Positions 8,200 through 17,770 of a DNA stretch of 64,000 nt are shown piece after piece (the stretch's first letter is position 1; the number at the start of each line of letters is the position of its first letter). Origin of the DNA: JACMLD01 sp039916305 (lineage in GTDB: Bacteria > Bacteroidota > Bacteroidia > Chitinophagales > Chitinophagaceae); NCBI GenBank assembly GCA_039916305.1, contig JBDSLR010000002.1, forward strand, positions 186,001-250,000, written 5' to 3'. A program made the position numbers and the translations under genes. A model generated the notes under the pieces. The model saw only the letters and a program-made list of their open reading frames with translations, was not told the origin of the DNA and ran no database searches.

Positions 8200-9855
8200 T
8201 TACCTGTTCATACTAGCCAGGAATTCTTCATTGCTTTTTGTGCCGCGCATGCGTTTCAGAAGTTCATTCATGGCTTCTTCTGTATTCATATCACCCAGGA
8301 AAACACGCAGCAGGTTCATACGCTGCAGCACATCCCTGTCCAGCAACAGATCATCACGGCGTGTAGAAGAGGCCGTTAGATCAATGGCTGGAAAGATACG
8401 CCTGTTGGCCAGGCGCCTGTCCAACTGCAATTCCATGTTACCAGTTCCTTTAAACTCTTCAAAGATTACTTCTTCCATTTTGGAACCGGTGTCTATAAGT
8501 GCCGTTGCAAGAATGGTTAAAGACCCGCCGTTTTCAATTTTACGGGCAGCACCAAAAAATTGTTTGGGCTTCTGGAGTGCATTGGCTTCCACACCACCGC
8601 TTAATACTTTACCGCTTGCAGGGGCCACTGTATTATGTGCCCTGGCCAAACGTGTAATGGAGTCAAGCAGTATTACTACATCATGTCCGCATTCTACCAG
8701 GCGCTTTGCTTTCTGCAATGCCATAGTAGAAACTTTTACGTGTTTTTCTGCAGGCTCATCAAAAGTAGAAGCGATTACTTCTGCTTTAACGCTGCGTTCC
8801 ATATCTGTTACCTCTTCAGGGCGTTCATCTACCAATACAATCATCAGGTAACATTCCGGATGATTTTCTGCAATGGCGTTAGCCACTGCTTTCAGCAACA
8901 TCGTTTTACCTGTTTTGGGCTGAGATACAATTAATCCGCGCTGTCCCTTACCAATGGGTGTAAACAAATCCATTATACGGGTAGAATAATCAGACGGCGT
9001 TGTAAATAAATTCAGTTTTTCAAAAGGAAACAACGGTGTCAGGTAATCAAAAGGTACACGGTCGCGTACTTCCTCCGGGCCTTTACCATTAATAGTTTCA
9101 ACTTTTAATAAAGCGAAATATTTTTCACCTTCTTTTGGCGGGCGAACAGCGCCAAAAACAGTATCACCTGTTTTTAAACCGAATAATTTTATTTGTGATG
9201 GTGATACATATACATCATCAGGAGAACTTAAATAGTTGTAATCACTGCTGCGTAAAAAACCATATCCATCAGGCATCATTTCCAATACACCTTCTCCCTG
9301 TATAATGCCATCAAACTCTATATTGAAAACATCACTGCTTCTTCTTTGTTGCTGAAAAGTGTTTCGCTGCGGCTCAGGTGGCTGTTGCTGTCCGGGTTGT
9401 TGATTTTGCTGCGGCTCAGCAACAACAGGAGTAGCCCTGTTACCGGCTTCAATAGGCGCTTCATTCATTTCATTATTGTCATCATCATCCTCTTCTGGTT
9501 CTTCCTGCTCAGGTACTTCTTCTTCAACCTTCTTACGGCCACGTTTAATAACCGGTTTTTCTTCTTTTTTTACAACCGCTTTCTTTATTTCAGGTTTTGC
9601 AGCGGGTTTATCATCACCGCTTTCTACAATGGCTTCTTCTGTTGAATTAGCCGTAGATGTTTTCACGATTCTTTTTCTTTTGCCTTTATCTTCTGCAGCA
9701 CCTTTGTTTGCGCTTGCTGCTACGGCTTGTTTATCAAGTATCTGGTATACAAGGGCTTGTTTATCAAGCTTTTTGGCATTGGGGAGTTTAAGCTGCTCGG
9801 CAATATCGAGCAATTCAGGAACGAGCATGTCGTTCAGTTGCAAAATGTCGTACAT
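8200..9855 (-). CDS. rho: Transcription termination factor Rho with long disordered insertion
   Basis: A 551-residue hexameric RNA helicase that ends transcription. Residues 1-45 are the Rho N-terminal helical domain (LVPELLDIAEQLKLPNAKKL). Residues about 183-255 are the cold-shock RNA-binding domain (MMPDGYGFLRSSDYNYLSS). The ATPase domain has the P-loop QPKTGKT near residue 303, Walker B VILLDSITRLARAHN, and the Q/R-loop regions (LSGGVEANALQKPKQFFGAA, GTGNMELQLDRRLANRR). Between the first two domains lies a roughly 130-residue low-complexity linker: Lys/Glu-rich, then a run of Asp/Glu, then Gln/Pro-rich. Such insertions are typical of Bacteroidota Rho and make it longer than the 419-aa E. 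coli protein. Confidence 0.97.
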   Translation of the reverse strand: MYDILQLNDMLVPELLDIAEQLKLPNAKKLDKQALVYQILDKQAVAASANKGAAEDKGKRKRIVKTSTANSTEEAIVESGDDKPAAKPEIKKAVVKKEEKPVIKRGRKKVEEEVPEQEEPEEDDDDNNEMNEAPIEAGNRATPVVAEPQQNQQPGQQQPPEPQRNTFQQQRRSSDVFNIEFDGIIQGEGVLEMMPDGYGFLRSSDYNYLSSPDDVYVSPSQIKLFGLKTGDTVFGAVRPPKEGEKYFALLKVETINGKGPEEVRDRVPFDYLTPLFPFEKLNLFTTPSDYSTRIMDLFTPIGKGQRGLIVSQPKTGKTMLLKAVANAIAENHPECYLMIVLVDERPEEVTDMERSVKAEVIASTFDEPAEKHVKVSTMALQKAKRLVECGHDVVILLDSITRLARAHNTVAPASGKVLSGGVEANALQKPKQFFGAARKIENGGSLTILATALIDTGSKMEEVIFEEFKGTGNMELQLDRRLANRRIFPAIDLTASSTRRDDLLLDRDVLQRMNLLRVFLGDMNTEEAMNELLKRMRGTKSNEEFLASMNR

Positions 9856-10555
9856 AGTGGAGTATTAGTCATCAAAATCAAAAAACCTGAATCTGCACAA
9901 GGTTGTTGAAAAAATTTGAAATGAAATGTGATTGTGAACGGAATGAAAAAACTGATGAGCTGTAGACTAAAGGAGTGAACTAACCAGCCTGATTCCTCTG
10001 CAATGATAGTATAAAAACGGAAAAAGTAAAAAATTATTTTGCAAAAGTGGCGCGCACAGGGGCTTAGCTGGCTTTTACCGGCTTCGTTTTGTTAATAGGT
10101 TGCCTTCGCCTGCCAGCAAGGCGTTTGCGCTGCCTGCGGGCTTCAAATAAGCAATTACCTGTAATAATTAACCTGGGCGGATTACAAACAATCGTGTTAC
10201 GCTGTCAATTAAGCGTTTCCACGTATGCATTTGCCTTCGGGGAAATCACGTAATGACATGGACGTAAAAATAAATACCTGCTATTTTACAAAATCAATTC
10301 ACAGGATAAGTTAAGTAAATGACTCCTTTTGCTATTCTTCCCACCCACAGATTATATGTTAGTCCATACAGTAATTTGCACAGGATTAAAATATTATTAT
10401 TTACGCAGGATTGAAATAACAGCCATGACAAAATATCCGGGGAGCATAAATGCATTCAGCAGCATTCGTATTAACATTCTCATTACATACTAAATGGATA
10501 GTGTTTACCCGGCGTGTATTGCTACAGGTTATAAATTATATCAGGCGTACCACAT
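9856..10555. other. 700-bp non-coding stretch upstream of rho
   Basis: This gap separates rho (start 9855) from the terminator of the lipoprotein gene; both genes are read on the minus strand. I found no ORF with coding character, no tRNA and no clear repeat. Length and position would allow a long rho leader, which in many bacteria is the site of autogenous attenuation, but nothing in the sequence proves that. Confidence 0.5.
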
Positions 10556-10583
10556 AAAAAAAGCAGCCTGTTAAAGCTGCTTT
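10553..10583 (-). terminator. Terminator of the TonB receptor-lipoprotein operon
   Basis: The stem aaagcagc (10560-10567) pairs with gctgcttt (10576-10583) and is followed on the minus strand by a T-run. It lies 22 nt after the stop of the lipoprotein gene and closes the two-gene unit 10606-14888. Confidence 0.8.
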
Positions 10584-10605
10584 CAAAAATTTATAACTGC
10601 TATAC

Positions 10606-12069
10606 TTATTTGCTGTAGTTGAATTTTGTCCAGCCTTTAAACCAGTTTGCATTTTCACCGGCCGGAGCAATACCGCCAAGAAAATCAACCTTGGTAATAA
10701 AAGGGCGCGCGGTTAATATAGGATCATCAAAATAATTATTGGACGCTGTTGGTATTACTACTGCAGAATTGCCGAATGGACCAAAATCAGGTGATGTATA
10801 ATCAAACGGCCTGGTATACGTATTTTGTTCAGTGGTTTGGGTAATTATTTTGTTTTTGGCGTTGCCGTTAAACCAGCTGTTCAGCGTTGCAAAATCGTAC
10901 GTAGCAGTACCAGAGGTAGTGTAGCTTAAAGGTGTTTTGCAACTGATTAATAAAATACCACTTAACTGCAAGGTTCCTGCGGTAATATTCAGATCGGTAT
11001 GAACCCCTAATGAAGCATCAATTAAAATTCCGGTTGACCAACCTATGAATGCTGAGTTGAATATGGAAAGAGAAGAATTTCTGCGGATTTGAACAGCGGC
11101 ACCCAGGTAATTTGAATTGCCTGCATTATTTGGTGTAGCCAGCGGGCCAAAAGATGAGACGTTACAGAACACGGCCTTTGTCTGTGGTGTTAACGCGCTG
11201 CCGGTACCATCGTTATCACTTTCAAAACTTTCAGATTTTGACACATCGGCAATGGCAGAATCACGAACGATTAAACCAAACTGTACACTTCCGCTAAAGC
11301 CGTTATCTGTATCAAAGTCATCATCCTGTGTTTTATAGGCAATCAGGTATTTACAATTTACAGTTCCACCAAACCATTCAAATGCATCATCTTTTGCATA
11401 AGATACCTGTATATGGTCAATAACAGTACGGCTGCCCACACAAGCCATGGTAAGACTGTTAATTTCCTGGTTGGGCAAAAATGCATATCCTGCATATTCT
11501 ATCCGTACATATTTCATTACGCCTGAAGAGTCATCATTAACAGGGGTGGGTGCTACTGCATCTCCTGAACCAGCAAGGCCGTCGCCTGTAGCCGTATTAA
11601 AACCGCCTTCCGGAATATAAAGTCCAGGTGCGCCGCCATTACTTGCATTGATAGCTGCTTTACCAAGCAATTCTATACCGCCCCAGTCGCCGGAAGTTGG
11701 CGTAGGTGATGCAGAAGTAAATATAATCGGCTGCTCCTGCGTACCTACTGCATTAATTTTTGCGCCGCGTTTTATAATTAATGCTGCTGTGTTGGTTCCT
11801 GAATAAGCGCCTTTAACAGTAGCGCCTTTTTGCACAGTCAGGGTTACACCTGCATCTACATACACCAGGCCAGTTAAAATATTATTGTCAATTGCATACA
11901 GTGTGGTGTCTTTTGTAACATGACCAGAGAGGGTAACCGTTTTACCCGTACTGCCACTGCCTGTACCCGGTACATTAACGATAAATGGTTCTCCGTCTGT
12001 TTCAATTTTGCGACAGGCTGTTATACTTAAAGAAGTAATGGCGGCCATGTAAAAAATGCACTTTTTCAT
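10606..12069 (-). CDS. Surface lipoprotein with beta-helix-like repeats, paired with a TonB receptor
   Basis: The 487-aa product has a lipoprotein signal (MAAITSLSITAC, Cys at about 19). The body is rich in Gly, Asn, Thr and Ser with regularly spaced short strands (ILTGLVYVDAGVTLTVQKGA, IIKRGAKINAVGTQEQPIIF, YVRIEYAGYAF, IQVSYAKDDAFEWFGGTVN), suggesting a right-handed beta-helix. Automated pipelines have sometimes labelled this family multidrug transporter; nothing in the sequence supports that. The start lies 29 nt downstream of the TonB-dependent receptor stop, so they are co-transcribed. It is probably the exposed partner lipoprotein of that receptor. The ligand is unknown. Confidence 0.75.
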   Translation of the reverse strand: MKKCIFYMAAITSLSITACRKIETDGEPFIVNVPGTGSGSTGKTVTLSGHVTKDTTLYAIDNNILTGLVYVDAGVTLTVQKGATVKGAYSGTNTAALIIKRGAKINAVGTQEQPIIFTSASPTPTSGDWGGIELLGKAAINASNGGAPGLYIPEGGFNTATGDGLAGSGDAVAPTPVNDDSSGVMKYVRIEYAGYAFLPNQEINSLTMACVGSRTVIDHIQVSYAKDDAFEWFGGTVNCKYLIAYKTQDDDFDTDNGFSGSVQFGLIVRDSAIADVSKSESFESDNDGTGSALTPQTKAVFCNVSSFGPLATPNNAGNSNYLGAAVQIRRNSSLSIFNSAFIGWSTGILIDASLGVHTDLNITAGTLQLSGILLISCKTPLSYTTSGTATYDFATLNSWFNGNAKNKIITQTTEQNTYTRPFDYTSPDFGPFGNSAVVIPTASNNYFDDPILTARPFITKVDFLGGIAPAGENANWFKGWTKFNYSK

Positions 12070-12098
12070 ATTACCCGTTTGTTTTTTATAAATTTTTA

Positions 12099-14888
12099 TT
12101 ACAGTGAATAGTTAAATGTTATGCTGTAGGTGGTACCAAATTTCCTGGTAAACCGGTATGCATCTTTATTTTTCTGAAAGCTTGTATTGTCGTCTCCGTT
12201 CTGGTAGTAATACTGTGTGCCGTTAATAAGATTGGCAGCATTTAAACGCAGCTCTGCTTTCTTTTGCATGAACTTTTTACTGATTTGGAAATCAAGGACT
12301 GGCCTGGGTGCTTCCCAGATACTGGGCGCACCACCACCCCCGCTCGATGGTATATCGCCCACCAGGTAAATACGTTTTCCAATCTGGTTAAAGAGTAAGG
12401 TGGCATTCAGACCTGCTTTTTCAAGGTCGTACAGTAAGCCAATATTTAACAGGTAAGGAGACTGGCCCTGCAGTGGTCTGTCTATATTTCTTTTCTCGTC
12501 TTTAACATTGCTTTTTATATAAGCTGCATTGGCCTGAACGGTAAAATTCTTCAGTGCATTACCGGTAAAATCCAGGCGCTTGCGCAACTCTACTTCTACT
12601 CCATATGCAGTGGCCCTGTCGGGGTTTTGAAATTCGAAGATGGCTCCGCCCTGCTGCAGGTTCTGTTCTATGGGCTTCTCAAAATTCTTATAGAAAACAC
12701 CGGCAGTAAATACTTCGCCCGGACGCTGGTAAAGTTCATACCGCAAATCAAAATTGCTCACTTTGGTACGTACCAAATCCGGGTTACCCTGCACAGCAGA
12801 ATTCAACTCAAAATCATACAGGGTAAGTGCCGCCAGTTCTCTCTGCTCAGGACGGATAACGGTTTGCGAACCCGACAAACGGATATTTGTTTTGCTGTTT
12901 AGTTTAAAAGTGGCATTTACACCCGGCAGAAAATCCGTTTGTTTGGTATACTTGTGACGGACATCCCATTTTTTTACCGAGCCCAGCAGCTGATCATAAT
13001 TTTCAACCCGAAGGCCCCAAACAACCCGCAGGTTATCTGTTAGTTCATTATCAAACTGTAAAAAGCCTGCATTTAAAATGGTATTGGCCAGGTAGCGGAA
13101 ATTCTTGTTGTTGATTGAATTGAAGGAAAACAGGGTGCTTGAAGCAGACCCATCGCCAAAATTTTCTGGCGCGAATATTTTATCAACCGGCATTTGCCGC
13201 AAGGTTGCATTGTCTGTTGGCAGATAATTGGCGAAGAGCTGTGCATCAAAAAGGCGATCTTTTATCTGCAGCATATACCCGCCTTTGATGGTCTGCTTTT
13301 GTGAAAACATATCAAAGCTGTAGGCCAAATCTCCGCCTGCTGTGTAGATGTAATCGTTTAAGGTTTGGAAAACCCTGCTGCCGCTTTCCTGTGCCAGCGA
13401 GTTGCCCACTAAGAAGAGGTAAGGGTTCTGCGTACCTGTTTGGCGGGTGTATTGAAAGCGGCGCTGATCCGGGCTATACCCGTCTAAAATATTGAAAGAT
13501 CCGTACCACTTAAATTTAAGCGGTGCAGCAAGTGTATGTTCACCGGTTAGCTGTGCAGTAAAAAAAGTGTTTTCCCTGAAAGTTAATTCACCGCCCCTCA
13601 CATCATCGCCGCTAACATTATTAATACCGCTCCTGCGTATTACGTAATTGTTGGTATTTACGTTAATGATAGACTTAAGGGATATCCTGTTTTTAGGATC
13701 AAATTGCAATGAAACACTGGCCAGTGCCCCTGCAGATATTTCTTGTGTGTAACGATCATCATCATAGCTGTACTGCTGGCTGAAAACGCCGCTTTCCAGT
13801 GTCTGGATGCGGTTAAGGATATCTGTATAACGGTTGGTTTTATTGTAGTTGACCCCAAAAATACCGCCCACTTTTTTCCCAAAAAGCGTACCTGTAAAAC
13901 CGCCGTTGGCCTGGAAAGAAACATTGGGCGAGGCTTTTGCTGAAATGGGCGACCAGCTATTGTTCATTTCCTTACCAATCGCATTTCGTTGTTCCTGTGT
14001 GGCGAGGTTAAAACCAGATTTTGTGGTATAATTCTGCGGCAAACCCCTGGCACCGTCATCAATACCCAGCCAGTCAAATTTACCTCCTTTGGATTTATAA
14101 AAATCCTTACCGATTGTCTGGCTGTTAAATCCGGTACCTATTTGAATATTGAAAAAGTTTTTTGCCGGAATATCCTTTGTGTTTACCTGGATAAGCCCGC
14201 CCGCCCATTCGCCGGGCAATTCAGGAACAAACGCTTTGTTGATAATGATATTATCAATCATCGGGGCAGGAATAATATCGAAAGAAAATGTTTTGCGATC
14301 CGGTTCTGTGCTGGTGAGCAGTATACCATTCAGCATGGCCTGGTTATACCGGTCGGCCAGTCCCCGTATCACCAAAAATTTACCATCTATTAAACTGGCG
14401 CCTGGTGTACGTTTAAGTACTTCGCCCGTATTTCTATCCGGCGAGCGCCTGATAGATTCAGCAGACACCACAGAAGCCACCGTATTGGTATTTTTCTGAA
14501 ACTGGATAACTGAATTGACCGTTTCCCGGCGGGCTGTGTTGCGGGTTGCCGTTACCGTTACACCCTCCAGGTTTTTGCCCTTTACTTCCATTGTAATATC
14601 CAGGTTGATAACCTGGCCTTCTACTACTTCTATCTCGCTAACGGGTTTTACGTTATAGCCAACTATTGTAAAATCAATATCATATTTTTTGCCGGCTGTT
14701 AGTGTAAGGGTGTAGCGGCCTTCCATATCTGTAGTGGCGCCTCCGGCGGCACCTACAATTTTGATAGAAACGCCGGCGAGTGGTTCATTCTTGGCGTTCA
14801 AAACCTTGCCGGAAATCTTTCCGGTCTGGGCTATGATAATTAGGCCGAACAACAAAAATAAGGATGATAATAGCGTCTTTTTTACCAC
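12099..14888 (-). CDS. TonB-dependent outer-membrane receptor with CarboxypepD_reg-like domain
   Basis: The 929-residue protein has a signal peptide (LLSSLFLLFGLIIIAQ), a CarboxypepD_reg-like domain at about residues 23-105 (GKISGKVLNAKNEPLAGVSI), a plug at roughly 130-240 (GEVLKRTPGASLIDGKFLVI, RGLADRYNQAMLNGI) and a 22-strand-type barrel ending in YSITFNYSL. The RGLADRYNQ signature belongs to the TonB receptor branch that often pairs with a beta-helix lipoprotein rather than SusD, as here. Imported ligand is unknown. The start codon is GTG (14888-14886). On the minus strand TAGCTTTG at 14922-14915 is a good -7 element. Confidence 0.88.
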   Translation of the reverse strand: MVKKTLLSSLFLLFGLIIIAQTGKISGKVLNAKNEPLAGVSIKIVGAAGGATTDMEGRYTLTLTAGKKYDIDFTIVGYNVKPVSEIEVVEGQVINLDITMEVKGKNLEGVTVTATRNTARRETVNSVIQFQKNTNTVASVVSAESIRRSPDRNTGEVLKRTPGASLIDGKFLVIRGLADRYNQAMLNGILLTSTEPDRKTFSFDIIPAPMIDNIIINKAFVPELPGEWAGGLIQVNTKDIPAKNFFNIQIGTGFNSQTIGKDFYKSKGGKFDWLGIDDGARGLPQNYTTKSGFNLATQEQRNAIGKEMNNSWSPISAKASPNVSFQANGGFTGTLFGKKVGGIFGVNYNKTNRYTDILNRIQTLESGVFSQQYSYDDDRYTQEISAGALASVSLQFDPKNRISLKSIINVNTNNYVIRRSGINNVSGDDVRGGELTFRENTFFTAQLTGEHTLAAPLKFKWYGSFNILDGYSPDQRRFQYTRQTGTQNPYLFLVGNSLAQESGSRVFQTLNDYIYTAGGDLAYSFDMFSQKQTIKGGYMLQIKDRLFDAQLFANYLPTDNATLRQMPVDKIFAPENFGDGSASSTLFSFNSINNKNFRYLANTILNAGFLQFDNELTDNLRVVWGLRVENYDQLLGSVKKWDVRHKYTKQTDFLPGVNATFKLNSKTNIRLSGSQTVIRPEQRELAALTLYDFELNSAVQGNPDLVRTKVSNFDLRYELYQRPGEVFTAGVFYKNFEKPIEQNLQQGGAIFEFQNPDRATAYGVEVELRKRLDFTGNALKNFTVQANAAYIKSNVKDEKRNIDRPLQGQSPYLLNIGLLYDLEKAGLNATLLFNQIGKRIYLVGDIPSSGGGGAPSIWEAPRPVLDFQISKKFMQKKAELRLNAANLINGTQYYYQNGDDNTSFQKNKDAYRFTRKFGTTYSITFNYSL

Positions 14889-15094
14889 AATTCGAGATTT
14901 TTATTTTGGTGCCGCAAAGCTATCTGTGCAATGTTACCAGCTGGTTAATGGAAGATTAACGAATTGTGACCCCCATGTTACGGGAATGTTACCCAGCGGG
15001 CACCGTGCGGCGTGAATCGTCAATCATCAGTCCGCAGCGAATCCGCCCCGGCTCACCCTCCTGACTAAAGACTTCCGGCTAACGACTATCTCTT

Positions 15095-15102
15095 TATCTT
15101 TG
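15095..15102 (+). promoter_or_regulatory. Bacteroidota -7 element upstream of asnS
   Basis: TATCTTTG matches the TAnnTTTG consensus exactly and ends 21 nt before the asnS ATG. The -33 region is weak (no TTTG at the right distance), so only the -7 element is claimed. Confidence 0.5.
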
Positions 15103-15123
15103 CCGTCCTAAAATTTTACGGAT

Positions 15124-16566
15124 ATGTTTAACAAAAGGACCAAAGTAAAGGACCTGCTGAACTCAGAAAGCACGGGCCGGCAGGTAACGGTAATGGGATG
15201 GGTGCGCACCTTTCGCAACAACCAGTTTATTGCGCTTAATGATGGTAGTACCAATAATAATATACAGGTGGTGGCAGAACTCGGCAAGTTTAATGATGAG
15301 CTGCTTAAACGCATCACTACCGGCGCATCCCTGAAAGTTACCGGTGAAGTGGTCGCTTCTTTGGGAAAGGGCCAGAAAATAGATCTGAAAGCGGCCAGCA
15401 TCGAAGTGCTGGGCGAGTGTGATGCAGAAGCGTATCCGTTACAACTGAAGAACCGCCCCAGCCTGGAATTCCTGCGCGAAAAAGCACACCTGCGTTTTCG
15501 CACCAATACTTTTGGAGCTGTTTTCCGGGTAAGGCATTCCCTGGCTTTTGCTGTTCATAAATTTTTTAACGAAAAAGGGTTTGTGTATTTGCATACGCCC
15601 ATTGTTACTGCCAGTGATGCAGAAGGCGCCGGCGAAACTTTTAAAGTAACCACCTTACCTTTTGAAGAAACGCCGCGCAATGGAGATGGCAGCGTAAATT
15701 ATAAAGAAGATTTTTTTGGCCGGGCAACCAACTTAACGGTAAGCGGTCAGCTGGAGGGCGAATTAGCGGCTATGGCTTTCAGTGAGATCTATACTTTTGG
15801 GCCAACATTCCGTGCAGAAAATTCCAATACCGCGAGGCACCTGGCCGAGTTCTGGATGATAGAACCGGAAATGGCGTTTTGTGACCTGGAAGACAATATG
15901 AACCTGGCGGAAGAGTTTATTAAATACATTATTAAATATGCCATGGAGCACAACCGCGAGGATTTAGATTTTCTTGCGCAGCGCCTGGCAGAAGAAGAAA
16001 AAGCCTTACCGCAGGATAAGCGCAGTGAACTTGGTTTGATAGAGAAGCTGGAGTTTGTGGTGAACAATGATTTTGAACGCATCACTTATACTGAAGCCAT
16101 TGAAATTTTGCGGGAAAGCAATCATAACAGGAAAAAGAAATTTCAATACTTGATAGACAAATGGGGTGTTGACCTGCAAAGTGAACACGAACGCTACCTG
16201 GTAGAAAAGCATTTCAAAAAACCGGTTATCTTAACCAATTATCCCAAAGAGATCAAAGCCTTCTACATGCGCCAGAACGATGACGGCAAAACGGTAGCTG
16301 CCATGGACATACTGGCACCGGGCATTGGCGAAATTGTGGGTGGGTCGCAACGTGAAGAAAGGCTTGATAAACTGGAAACGCGGATGACTGAAATGCATAT
16401 ACCTACAGATGAATTATGGTGGTACCTGGATACCCGCCGTTTTGGTGCCGTACCGCATGCCGGCTTTGGGTTAGGTTTTGAAAGAATGGTATTGTTTGTA
16501 ACCGGTATGACCAATATCCGTGACGTTATTGCTTTTCCAAGAACGCCAAAGAATGCAGAGTTTTAA
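15124..16566 (+). CDS. asnS: Asparaginyl-tRNA synthetase
   Basis: A 480-residue class IIb aminoacyl-tRNA synthetase. Residues about 17-105 form the N-terminal OB-fold anticodon-binding domain (RQVTVMGWVRTFRNNQFIAL). The catalytic core carries motif 2 around FGPTFRAENSNTARHLAEFW and motif 3 in GFGLGFERMVLF. The Asn-specific rather than Asp-specific assignment rests on MIEPEMAF and on the overall similarity to bacterial AsnRS (about 465 aa). It charges tRNA-Asn directly with asparagine. It is monocistronic, with a terminator downstream. Confidence 0.96.
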   Translation: MFNKRTKVKDLLNSESTGRQVTVMGWVRTFRNNQFIALNDGSTNNNIQVVAELGKFNDELLKRITTGASLKVTGEVVASLGKGQKIDLKAASIEVLGECDAEAYPLQLKNRPSLEFLREKAHLRFRTNTFGAVFRVRHSLAFAVHKFFNEKGFVYLHTPIVTASDAEGAGETFKVTTLPFEETPRNGDGSVNYKEDFFGRATNLTVSGQLEGELAAMAFSEIYTFGPTFRAENSNTARHLAEFWMIEPEMAFCDLEDNMNLAEEFIKYIIKYAMEHNREDLDFLAQRLAEEEKALPQDKRSELGLIEKLEFVVNNDFERITYTEAIEILRESNHNRKKKFQYLIDKWGVDLQSEHERYLVEKHFKKPVILTNYPKEIKAFYMRQNDDGKTVAAMDILAPGIGEIVGGSQREERLDKLETRMTEMHIPTDELWWYLDTRRFGAVPHAGFGLGFERMVLFVTGMTNIRDVIAFPRTPKNAEF

Positions 16567-16610
16567 ACGCCAATAAATGCTGCTGAGAAAATAAGTACAA
16601 AAATCTTCCA

Positions 16611-16642
16611 TGGCTGGTGTCTTCACCGGCCATTTCTATTTT
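16611..16642 (+). terminator. Terminator of asnS
   Basis: The stem tggctggtg (16611-16619) pairs with caccggcca (16624-16632), with one G-T wobble and a 4-nt loop. A T-rich tail follows. It is 45 nt after the asnS stop. Confidence 0.75.
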
Positions 16643-16741
16643 GGGTAATGGTTGCTGTTCTTCTTAACCATCTTTTATGGAATTTTCTCATAACCCCATC
16701 CAATTGATACAGTAACTATTTTTCAATCAAACAACTATTGT

Positions 16742-17293
16742 ATGGCAGAAATAACCAGCAATGCCGGTCATACCCCGCACAGGGGCGGCATACGCCGCAG
16801 CAAAAAATTATCTACCAAAGTAGATCTAACGCCAATGGTAGACCTGGGGTTTTTATTGATCACATTCTTCATCTTTACCACATCCATGACCCAACCCAGG
16901 ACCATGAAACTGTATTTACCTGCAGGCGATGTTCCTGGTACTAATTTTGGGAAGAGCACCGCGCTTACCATTATTCCTGTTGCAGGTAATAAAGTTTTCT
17001 ATTACCACGGAGACCTGGCGTCGGCCCTGCAGGAAAATTTGTATGGTGTTACCAGCTTTGCAGTCAACAACGGCATTGGCAATATCATACAGTTAAAACA
17101 AAAAGCCCTGGGCAGTAATGGAAGGTTTAGAAAAGAGGATTTAATGCTGATCATAAAACCATCCCTGGATGCCAGTTACCAGAATGTGGTAAATGCGCTG
17201 GATGAAGTATTAATACATGATTTAAAGCATTATGCTTTTGTGGATTTGGAACCGGTAGAAAAAGACCAATTATTGCAGTTGGGTATTAAATAA
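16742..17293 (+). CDS. ExbD/TolR-family biopolymer transport protein (solo)
   Basis: The 183-residue protein has a basic cytoplasmic N-terminus, one transmembrane helix (VDLGFLLITFFIFTTSM) and a periplasmic domain. The key Asp of ExbD/TolR in the helix lies in LTPMVDLGFLL, where it carries protons in the ExbB-ExbD or TolQ-TolR motor. No exbB/tolQ or tonB gene is present on either side, so its partner must be encoded elsewhere. Bacteroidota often have several ExbD paralogues. It is followed by a terminator-like hairpin. Confidence 0.88.
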   Translation: MAEITSNAGHTPHRGGIRRSKKLSTKVDLTPMVDLGFLLITFFIFTTSMTQPRTMKLYLPAGDVPGTNFGKSTALTIIPVAGNKVFYYHGDLASALQENLYGVTSFAVNNGIGNIIQLKQKALGSNGRFRKEDLMLIIKPSLDASYQNVVNALDEVLIHDLKHYAFVDLEPVEKDQLLQLGIK

Positions 17294-17344
17294 ATTCACG
17301 CTAATTGCAGAACAGGCTGGACGGCGAAAAAGGACTGAAATTAA

Positions 17345-17378
17345 AAAAGCCCCGCATACCACAGCGGGACTTTTAATT
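17345..17378 (+). terminator. Probable terminator of the exbD-like gene
   Basis: The hairpin formed by agccccgc (about 17348-17355) and gcgggact (17364-17371) has one mismatch and is followed by a short T-run. It lies about 50 nt past the exbD stop. Confidence 0.6.
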
Positions 17379-17770
17379 ATTTGCTCAGAAAAATAGTTTG
17401 TTTTTAGAACAGTTGTGAAATCGGTTTTCTGAGTTGGATGACAGTTCTTCTAAAGGTTCGGATTTCAACGTTTTCGATTGATAAGGTTTAGGGTTAGGGG
17501 TTCTACGGTTCAGGGTTTAAGGGTTATCAGGGGGTTTAAGTATTTCGTTCTTGCTGATACAAAGATGCATCGCTTATGACCCACAATGAAACTAATTCGG
17601 TTGTTGCAATAGTTTCTTCGATAAATGGAAGAAAACGTCCGATGAACCGGTTTGGCGCAGCCTCTTTAATCAGGGTTAAGAACAGCGGATCTGCTTTTGA
17701 AACAAGTATTTTTCGATTTTCATCCCGGGAACGAAGGATCCCTGAAGTTTGAAACAAATGCAGAATGTTA
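17379..17770. other. Gene-poor gap with a G-run cluster
   Basis: This stretch between the exbD terminator and the DUF3089 gene has one weak ORF (TTG start, minus strand, 17757-17536, 73 aa) with no recognisable motif. I do not call it. It also contains a G-rich tract at 17486-17539, listed separately. No tRNA or insertion sequence is visible. Confidence 0.5.
17486..17539 (+). repeat. Degenerate GGGTTA/GGGTTTAA-like G-rich tract
   Basis: Five runs of three or more G occur within 44 nt (17491-17493, 17497-17500, 17513-17515, 17521-17523, 17530-17534). They are separated by short TTA- or TTTAA-like linkers, as in gggttagggg and cagggtttaaggg. The plus strand could form a G-quadruplex. The units are irregular, so it may be a chance low-complexity patch or slipped-strand expansion. 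Confidence 0.6.

Noticed and set aside
9346..9868. Several Ser- or Phe-rich ORFs opposite the rho insert
   Set aside because: They are shadows of the low-complexity insert of rho on the other strand.
17486..17539. True telomeric repeat
   Set aside because: The units are irregular, and the position is internal to a segment with ordinary genes on both sides.
17536..17757. 73-aa minus ORF with TTG start
   Set aside because: No motif, non-ATG start, and it sits in a low-complexity gap; kept only as a mention in the gap entry.
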